Source: Cellulosimicrobium terreum
Lineage (GTDB): Bacteria > Actinomycetota > Actinomycetes > Actinomycetales > Cellulomonadaceae
Assembly: GCA_014803435.1 (NCBI GenBank)
Contig: JACYFD010000001.1
Span: 186,001-250,000 of the forward strand
Direction of reading: 5' to 3'
Length of the DNA: 64,000 bases
The translations under genes were made by a program, and so were the position numbers. Every line of letters begins with the position of its first letter. Within the stretch, counting starts at the first letter, position 1. Under the pieces are notes generated by a model that had not been told where the DNA came from, searched no databases, and saw only the letters and a program-made list of their open reading frames with translations. This document shows, in pieces, positions 41,985 through 49,487 of the stretch.

Positions 41985-42029
41985 CGGTACTGCCAGTGCC
42001 TCCCACGTCCTGAGCCCCGGACCTACCGT
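41985..42029 (+). promoter_or_regulatory. MmyB-type regulon box and leaderless promoter (copy 2)
   Basis: CGGTACTGCCAGTGCCTCCC (41985-42004), 19 bp, TACCGT (42024-42029), 7 bp, ATG at 42037 of the flavodoxin gene. Of 20 box positions, 13 are the same in all three copies. Confidence 0.7.
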
Positions 42030-42036
42030 CGAGGAC

Positions 42037-42780
42037 ATGGATGCCCCGCACAGCAACATCGGCGAGGTCAGGACGACGGACGGGCCCACACCGAGCCGCC
42101 GGACGGTCCTGCGGTCTGCTCTCGTCGGCGCTGCGGCGCTCGCGGCCGGGTGCGCCGGTGCCCCTCGCCCCGCGCCGGGCGCGACCAGTGTGTCCGCCGA
42201 ACAGTCGGAGGAGAGTACGGACATGACAGAAGGCCCCGGACCGAACGTGCTGCTGGTGTTCTTCTCCCGCGCGGGCGAGAACTACCACGAGGGCGGCCGC
42301 CGGGACCTCGAGGTCGGCAACACGGCGGTCCTCGCCGAGATGATCGCCGACCGGGTCGACTGTGACGTCTACGAGATCGAGGCGGCCGACCCGTACACCA
42401 AGGCGTACGACCCGACGGTCGAGCGCAACGTCCGGGAGCAGGAGTCCGACGCCCGGCCCGAGATCGCGGGCGCGCTGCCGGACGTCGCCGGGTACGACGT
42501 CGTGCTGCTCGGCAGCCCGGTGTGGAACGTCCGGGCGCCGATGATCATGTCCACGTTCGTCGAGGGCGTGGACCTGACCAGCACGACCGTCCTGCCCTTC
42601 GTGACCTACGCCGTCTCCGGCATGGCCGGGATCGACGAGGACTACCGCGACGCCCTGCCGGGCTCGGACGTGGGCGCCGGCCTGGCGGTCCGGGGCGAGA
42701 CGGTCGCGGACGCCGGCGCGGAGCTCGACGACTGGCTCGCCGCGGCCGGCCTCGTGGGCGATCGGGACGTCGATGGGTGA
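42037..42780 (+). CDS. Flavodoxin-like lipoprotein
   Basis: The 247-residue protein has a twin-arginine motif (SRRTVLR, residues 20-26) and a lipobox LAAGC, placing a lipid-anchored cysteine at residue 39. A threonine/serine/acidic linker follows, then a flavodoxin-like FMN fold: LLVFFSRAGENYHEGGRR at the phosphate loop, VLAEMIADRVDCDVYEIEAADPY, VVLLGSPVWNVRAPMIMSTF and VLPFVTYAVSGMAGI. A lipid-anchored, Tat-exported flavodoxin is uncommon and implies a redox role outside the membrane. Its promoter carries the same box as the aldo/keto reductase unit, so it probably belongs to that regulon. Confidence 0.82.
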   Translation: MDAPHSNIGEVRTTDGPTPSRRTVLRSALVGAAALAAGCAGAPRPAPGATSVSAEQSEESTDMTEGPGPNVLLVFFSRAGENYHEGGRRDLEVGNTAVLAEMIADRVDCDVYEIEAADPYTKAYDPTVERNVREQESDARPEIAGALPDVAGYDVVLLGSPVWNVRAPMIMSTFVEGVDLTSTTVLPFVTYAVSGMAGIDEDYRDALPGSDVGAGLAVRGETVADAGAELDDWLAAAGLVGDRDVDG

Positions 42781-42783
42781 GCC

Positions 42784-42828
42784 GGGCACCACCAGGGCCT
42801 CCCCCGCGCGGGGTCCGCGCCGTACCGT
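42784..42828 (+). promoter_or_regulatory. MmyB-type regulon box and leaderless promoter (copy 3, autoregulatory)
   Basis: GGGCACCACCAGGGCCTCCC (42784-42803), 19 bp, TACCGT (42823-42828), 7 bp, ATG at 42836 of the regulator gene itself. Box and spacing match the two upstream copies. Confidence 0.7.
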
Positions 42829-42835
42829 CGAAGGC

Positions 42836-43756
42836 ATGGACCTGAAGGCCGAGACCCGTGAGTTCCTCGCGACGCGTCGTGCGCGGATCACCCCCGACAA
42901 GGCGGGCCTGCCCGCCTACGGCAGCAACCGCCGCGTGCCGGGGCTGCGGCGTGAGGAGGTGGCGATGCTCGCAGGCGTGAGCGTCGACTACTACACGCGG
43001 CTGGAGCGCGGGAACCTCGGCGGCGCGTCCGAGGAGGTGCTCGAAGCCCTGTGCGAGGCCCTCCAGCTCGACGACGCGGAGCGCGTGCACCTGTTCGACC
43101 TGGCCCGGGCGGCGAACGCGTCGGGCGCGGCCCGTTCACGTGCACGGCGTGCACCAGCGCCTGTCCTGCGGCCGTCGGTCCAGCGGATCCTCGACTCGAT
43201 GGAGAGTGCGCCCGCGTTCGTGCGCAACGGCCGCCTCGACGTGCTGGGGGCGAACACGCTCGGTCGCGCGCTCTACGCGCCGCTCTACGACTCGCCGGAG
43301 CGGATCGCGAACCAGCCGGTCAACACGGCGAGGTTCCACTTCCTCGACCCGGAGGCTGCCGGTCGGTTCTGGGGTGAGAAGGCGCCGCGCCTCGCGCACG
43401 ACGCCGTCGCCATCCTCCGTGCCGAGGCCGGGAGGAACCCCTACGACAAGAGGCTCACGGCGCTGGTCGGCGAGCTGTCCACGCGCAGCGAGGACTTCCG
43501 TCGGCTGTGGGCCTCGCACGACGTGCGACTGCACCGCACGGGGACGAAGGTCTTCCACCACCCAGCGGTCGGCGCCCTCGAGCTCGACTACGAGGCACTG
43601 GTTCTCCCGGCGGACACCGGGCTCCAGCTCAATGTCTACACCGCGGTCCCAGGGTCCCCGTCGGACGACGGGCTCAAGCTGCTCGCGTCGTGGGCGGCAA
43701 CCCCGCCCTCCGATCGGAAGGACACCGACGAAGCAACAGCTCGCCAAGCCCGCTGA
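42836..43756 (+). CDS. XRE-family regulator with MmyB-type ligand-binding domain
   Basis: The 306-residue protein has an N-terminal helix-turn-helix (residues about 30-90, GLRREEVAMLAGVSVDYYTRLERGN). The MmyB-like ligand-binding domain follows from about residue 105 (RNGRLDVLGANTLGRALYAPL, FHFLDPEAAGRFWG, LVGELSTRSEDFRRLWASHDVRLHRTGTK). This architecture is widespread in actinomycetes next to SDR, aldo/keto reductase or other oxidoreductase genes. It likely binds the 20-bp box in front of its own gene, the flavodoxin gene and the reductase unit. The inducer is unknown; a fatty-acid-like ligand has been proposed for MmyB domains. Confidence 0.88.
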   Translation: MDLKAETREFLATRRARITPDKAGLPAYGSNRRVPGLRREEVAMLAGVSVDYYTRLERGNLGGASEEVLEALCEALQLDDAERVHLFDLARAANASGAARSRARRAPAPVLRPSVQRILDSMESAPAFVRNGRLDVLGANTLGRALYAPLYDSPERIANQPVNTARFHFLDPEAAGRFWGEKAPRLAHDAVAILRAEAGRNPYDKRLTALVGELSTRSEDFRRLWASHDVRLHRTGTKVFHHPAVGALELDYEALVLPADTGLQLNVYTAVPGSPSDDGLKLLASWAATPPSDRKDTDEATARQAR

Positions 43757-43934
43757 CCGATCCAGCGGGCGGCGGGGCCACGCGACAAGGGTCGCCGGGA
43801 CGTGTTGCCTCAGAGCGGGAGGTCGCCGACCTCGACCGGAGCGCCAAGGAGCGGGTGCCTCGCCGACGCGCGCAGGCCGTCGAGCACGAGCGCGTGCGTA
43901 CGCGTTGCGCGCGTCCTCGGTTCCGCTCGGCAGC

Positions 43935-44240
43935 GTGCAGGCGGAGTCCCAGGGCACCGGGCTCGCGGTGACCGTCGTGTTCCCCGGGGCCATCGGCACC
44001 GAGATCACCAAGAACTCGGGCGTCGAGACCCCGGGTGGTGGCGACGCCCAGGCCGCGCCGTTGCGCACGACGTCCCCCCAGGACGCGGCGCGCCAGATCG
44101 TGGCCGCGCTGGCGAAGGGCACACCGCGCGTACGGATCGGGAAGGACGCGGTCATGCTGGACCGCCTGTCGCGCCTGATGCCCAGCCGCTCGATCGAGAT
44201 CATCGCGCGCAAGATGCGGTCCCTCACACACCGGATGCGC
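43935..44240 (+). pseudogene. C-terminal remnant of a short-chain dehydrogenase
   Basis: The frame starting at 43935 reads VQAESQGTGLAVTVVFPGAI, then TEITKNSGV and ARQIVAALAKGTPRVRIGKDAVMLDRLSRLMPSRS. This is the C-terminal third of SDRs of the '-ELxGTGVAVTVVFPGAI-TDI-' type. No Rossmann motif, catalytic Tyr/Lys or start codon exists upstream, and the frame runs without a proper stop into the channel gene. It sits right after the MmyB-type regulator, where an intact SDR gene is usual in relatives, so an ancestral partner gene was probably deleted. The preceding 43757-43934 holds nothing recognisable. Confidence 0.75.
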
Positions 44241-44269
44241 TGCCGAGACCGCCGTGGTTGTCTCCACCT

Positions 44270-45607
44270 ATGTCCGGAGACGAGCCGGGGGCGACGCCCC
44301 CGCCCACGACGAGGTCCCTGGCCCGGACGATCCCGCTCGCCCTGGTCGTCGGGGTGCTCAGCGCCCTCACCCTGCTGGGGCTCTCGGAGCTCGCCGAGGC
44401 GATCCAGCGCGGAGTGTGGGACGCGCTGCCGCAGGCGTGGGGCCTGACGGACGCCGACGGCGACGTCCCCTCGTGGTGGATCCTCGCCGTGCTCACCGTC
44501 ACCGGGCTCCTGGTCGGGGCGACGGTGCGCTGGATGCCGGGGCATGCCGGCAACGACCCGGCGGCGACCGGCCTCGTGGCACCCCCGATCCCGATCGCGT
44601 GGGTGCCCGGCCTCGCCGTCGCGCTCGTGCTCGGCCTCGCCGGCGGTGTCAGCCTCGGCCCGGAGAACCCGATCATCGCGATCAACGTCGCGCTCGCAGC
44701 ATGGATCGTCGCGCGGCCCCGTGCAGCGCGCTCGGGGGTGCACGGCCCGCAGGCCGCGGTGACGCTCGCGACGGCCGGCACCATCGGCGCCCTGTTCGCG
44801 ACGCCCGTCGCCGCGGTCCTGATCCTCACCGAGACGTTCGCGGAGCGCGGCTCGAACGGCACGCCCCTGTTCGACCGACTGTTCGCCCCGCTCGTCGCCG
44901 CGAGTGCCGGTGCGATGACGATGATGCTCCTCGGGTCGGCGAGCTTCGCCATCGACCTGCCCGCCTACTCGGACCCCAGCGCCTGGGACATCGTGAGCGG
45001 TGCGGCCGTCGCGCTGTGCGCGGCGCTCGTCGCGCTGCTCGGCGCGCTCGCCATGCCCGCGCTCCACCGTGCGTTCCACGCGCTGCGCCACCCGGTCGTC
45101 GCGCTCGGCGCCGGCGGGGTCGTCCTCGGGGTCCTCGGCATGCTCGGCGGCGAGATCTCCCTGTTCAAGGGGCTCGCGCAGATGCAGGAGCTCGCACAGA
45201 CCGCCGACGAGCGGACCTGGTACGGCATCGCCCTGCTCGCGGTGATCAAGATGGCGGCTCTCGTCGTGGCTGCCGCCGCGGGCTTCCGCGGCGGTCGCAT
45301 CTTCCCCACGGTGTTCATCGGGGTGGCCGTCGGGCTGGCCGCCTCGTCGCTCGTGCCCGCGGTCCCCGTCGAGGTCGCCGTCGGCGCAGGCGTGCTCGGT
45401 GCGGTGATCGTCGTGGACCGAGACGGGTGGATCGCGCTGTTCATGGCCGCGGTCGTGGTCTCCGACGTCCAGCTCCTGCCACTGCTGTGCCTGATCCTCG
45501 TCCCGGTGTGGCTCGCCGTGCGGCGTCTGCCGCAGCTCCTGGTCGCACCGACCCCGGGCGTGCCGGAGTTCGCGGCCCTGGGCACGGCGCCCTCAGGCCG
45601 TGGGTGA
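44270..45607 (+). CDS. ClC-type ion channel/transporter (YfeO-like)
   Basis: The 445-residue membrane protein has the ClC helix pattern (about ten or more membrane segments) and ClC-like pore signatures that are diverged. GHAGNDP stands at the first selectivity position, GGVSLGPENPII replaces the GREGP loop, and GFRGGRIFPTVFIG matches the GxFxP segment. This pattern fits the YfeO group of putative ion-channel proteins. The usual gating glutamate of GREGP is shifted to GPE. The ATG has no ribosome site, so a leaderless start or coupling to upstream reading is possible. The transported ion cannot be stated. Confidence 0.8.
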   Translation: MSGDEPGATPPPTTRSLARTIPLALVVGVLSALTLLGLSELAEAIQRGVWDALPQAWGLTDADGDVPSWWILAVLTVTGLLVGATVRWMPGHAGNDPAATGLVAPPIPIAWVPGLAVALVLGLAGGVSLGPENPIIAINVALAAWIVARPRAARSGVHGPQAAVTLATAGTIGALFATPVAAVLILTETFAERGSNGTPLFDRLFAPLVAASAGAMTMMLLGSASFAIDLPAYSDPSAWDIVSGAAVALCAALVALLGALAMPALHRAFHALRHPVVALGAGGVVLGVLGMLGGEISLFKGLAQMQELAQTADERTWYGIALLAVIKMAALVVAAAAGFRGGRIFPTVFIGVAVGLAASSLVPAVPVEVAVGAGVLGAVIVVDRDGWIALFMAAVVVSDVQLLPLLCLILVPVWLAVRRLPQLLVAPTPGVPEFAALGTAPSGRG

Positions 45608-45658
45608 ACTTCTGCCTCTCTCCTCGACGGGACCGTCCGGCCGCGGTGCACTGGGGGC

Positions 45659-46123
45659 ATGACGACGCCGTCCCAGGAGCTGGACCCCGCGTGCGAGACG
45701 TTCCGCCGCGCCTTCGACACGGCCGCCGCGCCCTACGTCGTGTACGTGTCCGCGTCCCGCGCACCCGCGGGCGCGGCGCCGATGATCGACGTCGGGCTCG
45801 TCGTCGGGATCGCCTCCCTGCTGCTCGCGCTGCTCGGCTCCGCGCGGACGTGGCGCGACCGGCGAGCGCGCCGCACCCCCGACTTCCAGGCCATGCTCGA
45901 CGACCTCGTGGACGGCCGACGGTCGGTCGACGACGTGCGCTCGGAGCTCGCCCGCTGGCGCCCCGACGTGGAAGGGCTGGAGGTCGCCGACCTCGTCGCG
46001 ACCGGCGGGGTCGACGCCTACCTCGACGTGCTCGGCCGTCTCGGCCTGCCCGAGCGGGTCGCCCGCCGCGTCGCCGAGCGAGCGCTCGGCAGCCTTGCGC
46101 TCGAGAGCCCGGACCCCGCGTGA
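45659..46123 (+). CDS. Hypothetical protein with one membrane helix
   Basis: I do not recognise this 154-residue protein. It has a polar N-terminal 40 residues, a membrane helix (IDVGLVVGIASLLLALLGSA), a basic stretch (RTWRDRRARRTPDFQ), and two short helical segments of the form DDLVDGRRSVDDVRSELARW and VDAYLDVLGRLGLPERVARR. It overlaps the next gene by GTGA, so the pair is co-translated. Confidence 0.6.
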   Translation: MTTPSQELDPACETFRRAFDTAAAPYVVYVSASRAPAGAAPMIDVGLVVGIASLLLALLGSARTWRDRRARRTPDFQAMLDDLVDGRRSVDDVRSELARWRPDVEGLEVADLVATGGVDAYLDVLGRLGLPERVARRVAERALGSLALESPDPA

Positions 46124-47151
46124 ACCGCCAGCTCTACCTCGCCGCCGCGCGCCGGCACCCGGCCGGTGCGAGCCACCTCGTGGGTCTCGGGCTCGACGCG
46201 ATGCGGATGTCCGCGGAGCCGTCGTTCATGCTGATGGACGGCGCCCCCGCGCCGTACTCGGGCGAGGAGCTCGAGGCGGTCCTCGCGCTCGTCGCCGAGC
46301 TGGAGCGACCGCTCGCGGTGGCGGGCACCGAGCACGCGACGCGGTGGGCGGGTGCGAGCGGGACGGTCCTGGCGGACCGGCTCGTCCCGGCCTGCCGGGA
46401 CCTGCTCGACCTCGCAGACGCCGAGCCGGACCCGGCGTTCGTCGACACGGTGCGCGCGGCGTTCGCCCGCACGGTCCGCGGCTACCTGGACTCCTTCGAA
46501 GCACGCCGGGACGGGGAGCGCTGGGCGGCCACGGGCTGGGCCGTGCGCAAGGACCTCGAGGCGTACGTGACGGGATACCTGCGCGGCGGCGGGCTCAGCG
46601 CGCAGCTCCTCACGTTCGCGACCGGACTGTCCTTCGGCGACCTGGACGACGCCGACCGGTGGCGTCCGACGGCGCTCGACGAGGCTCGCGCGTCGGGACT
46701 GAGGTGGTCCGAGACCCTGGACGACCACCTGGACGAGGCGCGGACGAGCGAGAGCCTCGTCGACGCCCTCGACGCGTGCCACGAGGCGCTGCTGATCGCC
46801 GCCGTCGTGCGCGACACGGTCGCGGCGGGGACCGACCCCGGGCAGGATCCGACGGCGCACACCGCACGCGTCGCGCACGAGGAGATCCGGCGGTTCGCCG
46901 AGGAGGTCGCGGCGAGCAGCGGCGCCGGCCTGCTGGAGGCGTTGCGCGACCTCGACCGGACGAGGTCCGGCACGGGCAACCTCGTGGAGACCTTCTGCTC
47001 CGCGAACCTGGCCGACGCCGTGCGCGACGCGTCCCGCGACAGGCCGACCGAGCGGTGGTCCGACGTCCGGCTGGACTCGCACGACTGGCCCGACGTCGCG
47101 CGCGCCGTCGACGCTCGTCGTGACCACGGCTTCGGCCGTGGGCCGCTCTGA
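46120..47151 (+). CDS. Hypothetical all-helical protein
   Basis: The 343-residue protein has no signal peptide or membrane segment and appears mostly helical and strongly acidic. Distinct motifs are DGAPAPYSGEELEAVLALVAELE, TGWAVRKDLEAYVTGYLRGGGLS and LSFGDLDDADRWRPTALDEA. It is not a family I can name. Its GTG start overlaps the preceding membrane protein stop (GTGA), and the two may form a complex. Confidence 0.6.
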   Translation: MNRQLYLAAARRHPAGASHLVGLGLDAMRMSAEPSFMLMDGAPAPYSGEELEAVLALVAELERPLAVAGTEHATRWAGASGTVLADRLVPACRDLLDLADAEPDPAFVDTVRAAFARTVRGYLDSFEARRDGERWAATGWAVRKDLEAYVTGYLRGGGLSAQLLTFATGLSFGDLDDADRWRPTALDEARASGLRWSETLDDHLDEARTSESLVDALDACHEALLIAAVVRDTVAAGTDPGQDPTAHTARVAHEEIRRFAEEVAASSGAGLLEALRDLDRTRSGTGNLVETFCSANLADAVRDASRDRPTERWSDVRLDSHDWPDVARAVDARRDHGFGRGPL

Positions 47152-47251
47152 CCTGCAGTGATGCCGAGGAGCCTGCCGACCTGACACCATGCTCCTCGAA
47201 CCCTGCGCGGAACGGCCGCGCCACGCTCTGACGAAGAGGACCTCCGAGCTC

Positions 47252-48514
47252 ATGACCACGCCCCAGGACCCGTCCCAGAGCCAGCCCCCGTCACCCGACA
47301 CGTGGCCGTACCCGGGCGAGGCGCCGTCGGGCGCGGAGCAGCCTGAGCAGTTCGCCCCGCCGCACGCCGGCGCGCAGGCAGGGTCGCAGCCGCCGCCTCC
47401 GCCGCCGTACCCCACCGCGCCCCCGGCCTACGGGTACGGGGGGCAGCAGCAGCCGCAGCAGCCGCCGTACCCGCAGCAGCCGCCGTACCCGCAGCAGCCG
47501 CAGCAGCAGTACGCGCCGCCGACGCCCTACGGCGCGCCCTACCCGTACGGCGAGCCGACTCCGGACGACACGGTGATGCGGCCGCCGCGCACGACGTCGT
47601 CCCCGTACGACGCGGCGGCGTACGGCGCCCCGCCGCCCTACGGGGCCGCGCCGGTCGGTGGCCCGCCCGCGGGCGGTCCGCCCCGCACGAGCCACACCGG
47701 CCTCGTGATCGGGCTCGTCGCGGCCGGTGTCGTGCTGCTCGGCGGCGTGACCTGGGGTGCGATCGCCCTGATCGGGAGCGGCGACGAGCCGGACCCCGCG
47801 CCCACGGCGGCGACCGCAGACCCGGAGCCCACCCAGGACCCGTTCGACGTCGACCCCGAGGCGACCGACGACCCGGACGCCGGCACCGACGACCCCGGCG
47901 CCGACGACGACGTCGACCCCTACGACGTCGAGCCCGACACCCCGGACGACTACCTCGAGGCGCAGTACCGCGAGGGCGAGGCGATGGACCCGGAGAAGGG
48001 CCCCGAGCTCGCCCCGATGTCCTGGGACTACTACGGCGACAACGACTACACGGTCAACGACTACCGGATCGCGCTCACCGCGCGCCAGGACTTCGACTGC
48101 TCGGACCTGCCGCAGATCCCCGTGCTGACGGACAACGTCGCCGACGACTGCCTCCAGGGCTTCGAGGCGCGCGTCGTCTCGGCCGAGGGCCCCAAGGTCG
48201 CCCTCGACATCGTCGTCGTCGACGTCGGCTCCGAGGAGACCGCGAAGGGCATCGTCGAGGCGCTCGGCGAGGACCAGGGCGACGTGTCGGGCGAGCCCGA
48301 CGAGGTGCTGAAGACGCCCGCGCCCCCCGGATTCGAGAAGTCGTTCGAGATCCTCGACGCGGGCAGCGAGGTCGGCACCCTGATCTCCACGGGCGAGACC
48401 GTCGTGCTGGTCCGGATCGGCGCCGACACCGACCTCGAACGTCAGCAGGGGGTCGAGCTCGCCCAGGCCGCGGCGTTCGTCGTCACCGACCACGAGGTTG
48501 CGAAGCTCTTCTGA
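47252..48514 (+). CDS. Proline/glutamine-rich membrane-anchored protein of unknown function
   Basis: The 420-residue protein has a cytoplasmic N-terminus of about 140 residues rich in Pro, Gln, Tyr and Gly with near-exact PPYPQQ repeats. One transmembrane helix (GLVIGLVAAGVVLLGGVTWGAIALIG) follows, then an acidic linker (DP/DD-rich) and an extracytoplasmic domain from about residue 230. This domain has two cysteines (DFDCSDLPQ, VADDCLQGF) and a VALDIVVVDVGSEETAKGIVEALG core. Such low-complexity N-termini are common in actinobacterial septum- or wall-associated proteins. The function is unknown. ATG 47252 is chosen because the peptide upstream is not membrane-like. Confidence 0.65.
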   Translation: MTTPQDPSQSQPPSPDTWPYPGEAPSGAEQPEQFAPPHAGAQAGSQPPPPPPYPTAPPAYGYGGQQQPQQPPYPQQPPYPQQPQQQYAPPTPYGAPYPYGEPTPDDTVMRPPRTTSSPYDAAAYGAPPPYGAAPVGGPPAGGPPRTSHTGLVIGLVAAGVVLLGGVTWGAIALIGSGDEPDPAPTAATADPEPTQDPFDVDPEATDDPDAGTDDPGADDDVDPYDVEPDTPDDYLEAQYREGEAMDPEKGPELAPMSWDYYGDNDYTVNDYRIALTARQDFDCSDLPQIPVLTDNVADDCLQGFEARVVSAEGPKVALDIVVVDVGSEETAKGIVEALGEDQGDVSGEPDEVLKTPAPPGFEKSFEILDAGSEVGTLISTGETVVLVRIGADTDLERQQGVELAQAAAFVVTDHEVAKLF

Positions 48515-48560
48515 CGCTCGGGTCGGTCGGTCGAGACATACCCGGGGAGAGGGCGGACGC

Positions 48561-49451
48561 ATGACACCGCAGACCGTGGACCTCGCTGTCCTGCGCCGCA
48601 GGACGACGCGCGAGGAGGCCGTGACGGTGCGCGAGATGGCGCGCCGCGGGGCCTTCGGCGAGCCGAGCGCGCAGAGCGTCGGCGAGGGGCGGCGCACGGC
48701 GCGCGTGGTCGGGATCGTCATCGGGGTGTTCGTGGGCCTGATCTGCCTCGTGACACTCGTCGTCCGGCTCGCGAGCGGCAGCGTCGACGAGGGCGAGCTG
48801 CGCGTCTGGGTCGTCTTCACGGCGGTCCTCGTCTCGCCCGCGTTCCTCGTGCCGCTCCTCGGTCGGGCCTCGGACGTGCGGACATGGCGCCGCAGCGCGC
48901 CGCTCCTCGAGCTGGCGCGGACGAACGGCGCGCAGTTCGAGCCGGTGTCGTCGCGTCCCGAGCTGCCCGGGCGGCTCTTCGGCCTCGGGACCCGCCCGAC
49001 CACGACGGAACGGGTCGCCTGGCCGGCGACCGAGCAGGGGCCCGAGGTCGAGACGGGCACGCGGACCTACACCGTCCCGCACGGCAACAGCTCGGACTCC
49101 CACCGTCGCCGCTATCTCGCGGTACGGCTCGATGCCGCGCGGGGATGGTCGCGGATCGCCTTCCTGCCCGGCCGCAACGACGGGATCCTCTCCGGCTACC
49201 CGCCGCTCGCGTCGCGCACGGACGACGGCACGGTCTACGCCGTGCCGACGAGCGGCGACCACGCGGCGCAGGTCTTCACGGACGACCTCGTCGGGCTGCT
49301 CGCCGACCGGCGCGCCCCGATGGAGGCCGAGGTCGTGGACGGCTGGTTCGTCGCGTGGACCGCCGGCAACGCGAGCCCCACGGACGAGCGGCTGTGGCGT
49401 CGTCAGCTCGCCATCGTCACGACCGTTCTCGCCGCACCCCTCGACGGCTGA
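48561..49451 (+). CDS. Hypothetical membrane protein
   Basis: The 296-residue protein has an N-terminal basic region, two membrane helices (VVGIVIGVFVGLICLVTLVV and VWVVFTAVLVSPAFLVPLLG) and a soluble C-terminal domain of about 180 residues with ARTNGAQFEPVSSRPELPGRLFGLG and SRIAFLPGRNDGILSGYPPLAS. This layout resembles uncharacterised actinobacterial proteins related to DUF3137-like families, but I cannot confirm it. GAGAGGG lies 8 bp before ATG. Confidence 0.55.
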   Translation: MTPQTVDLAVLRRRTTREEAVTVREMARRGAFGEPSAQSVGEGRRTARVVGIVIGVFVGLICLVTLVVRLASGSVDEGELRVWVVFTAVLVSPAFLVPLLGRASDVRTWRRSAPLLELARTNGAQFEPVSSRPELPGRLFGLGTRPTTTERVAWPATEQGPEVETGTRTYTVPHGNSSDSHRRRYLAVRLDAARGWSRIAFLPGRNDGILSGYPPLASRTDDGTVYAVPTSGDHAAQVFTDDLVGLLADRRAPMEAEVVDGWFVAWTAGNASPTDERLWRRQLAIVTTVLAAPLDG

Positions 49452-49487
49452 CGGGCCAGGCCGCCCACCACGCCTGCCGGGCGGTGG

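Noticed and set aside
47450-47515. PYPQQ repeats as a possible DNA-level satellite
   Set aside because: The repeats lie in frame in a Pro/Gln-rich protein tail and are explained by low-complexity coding.
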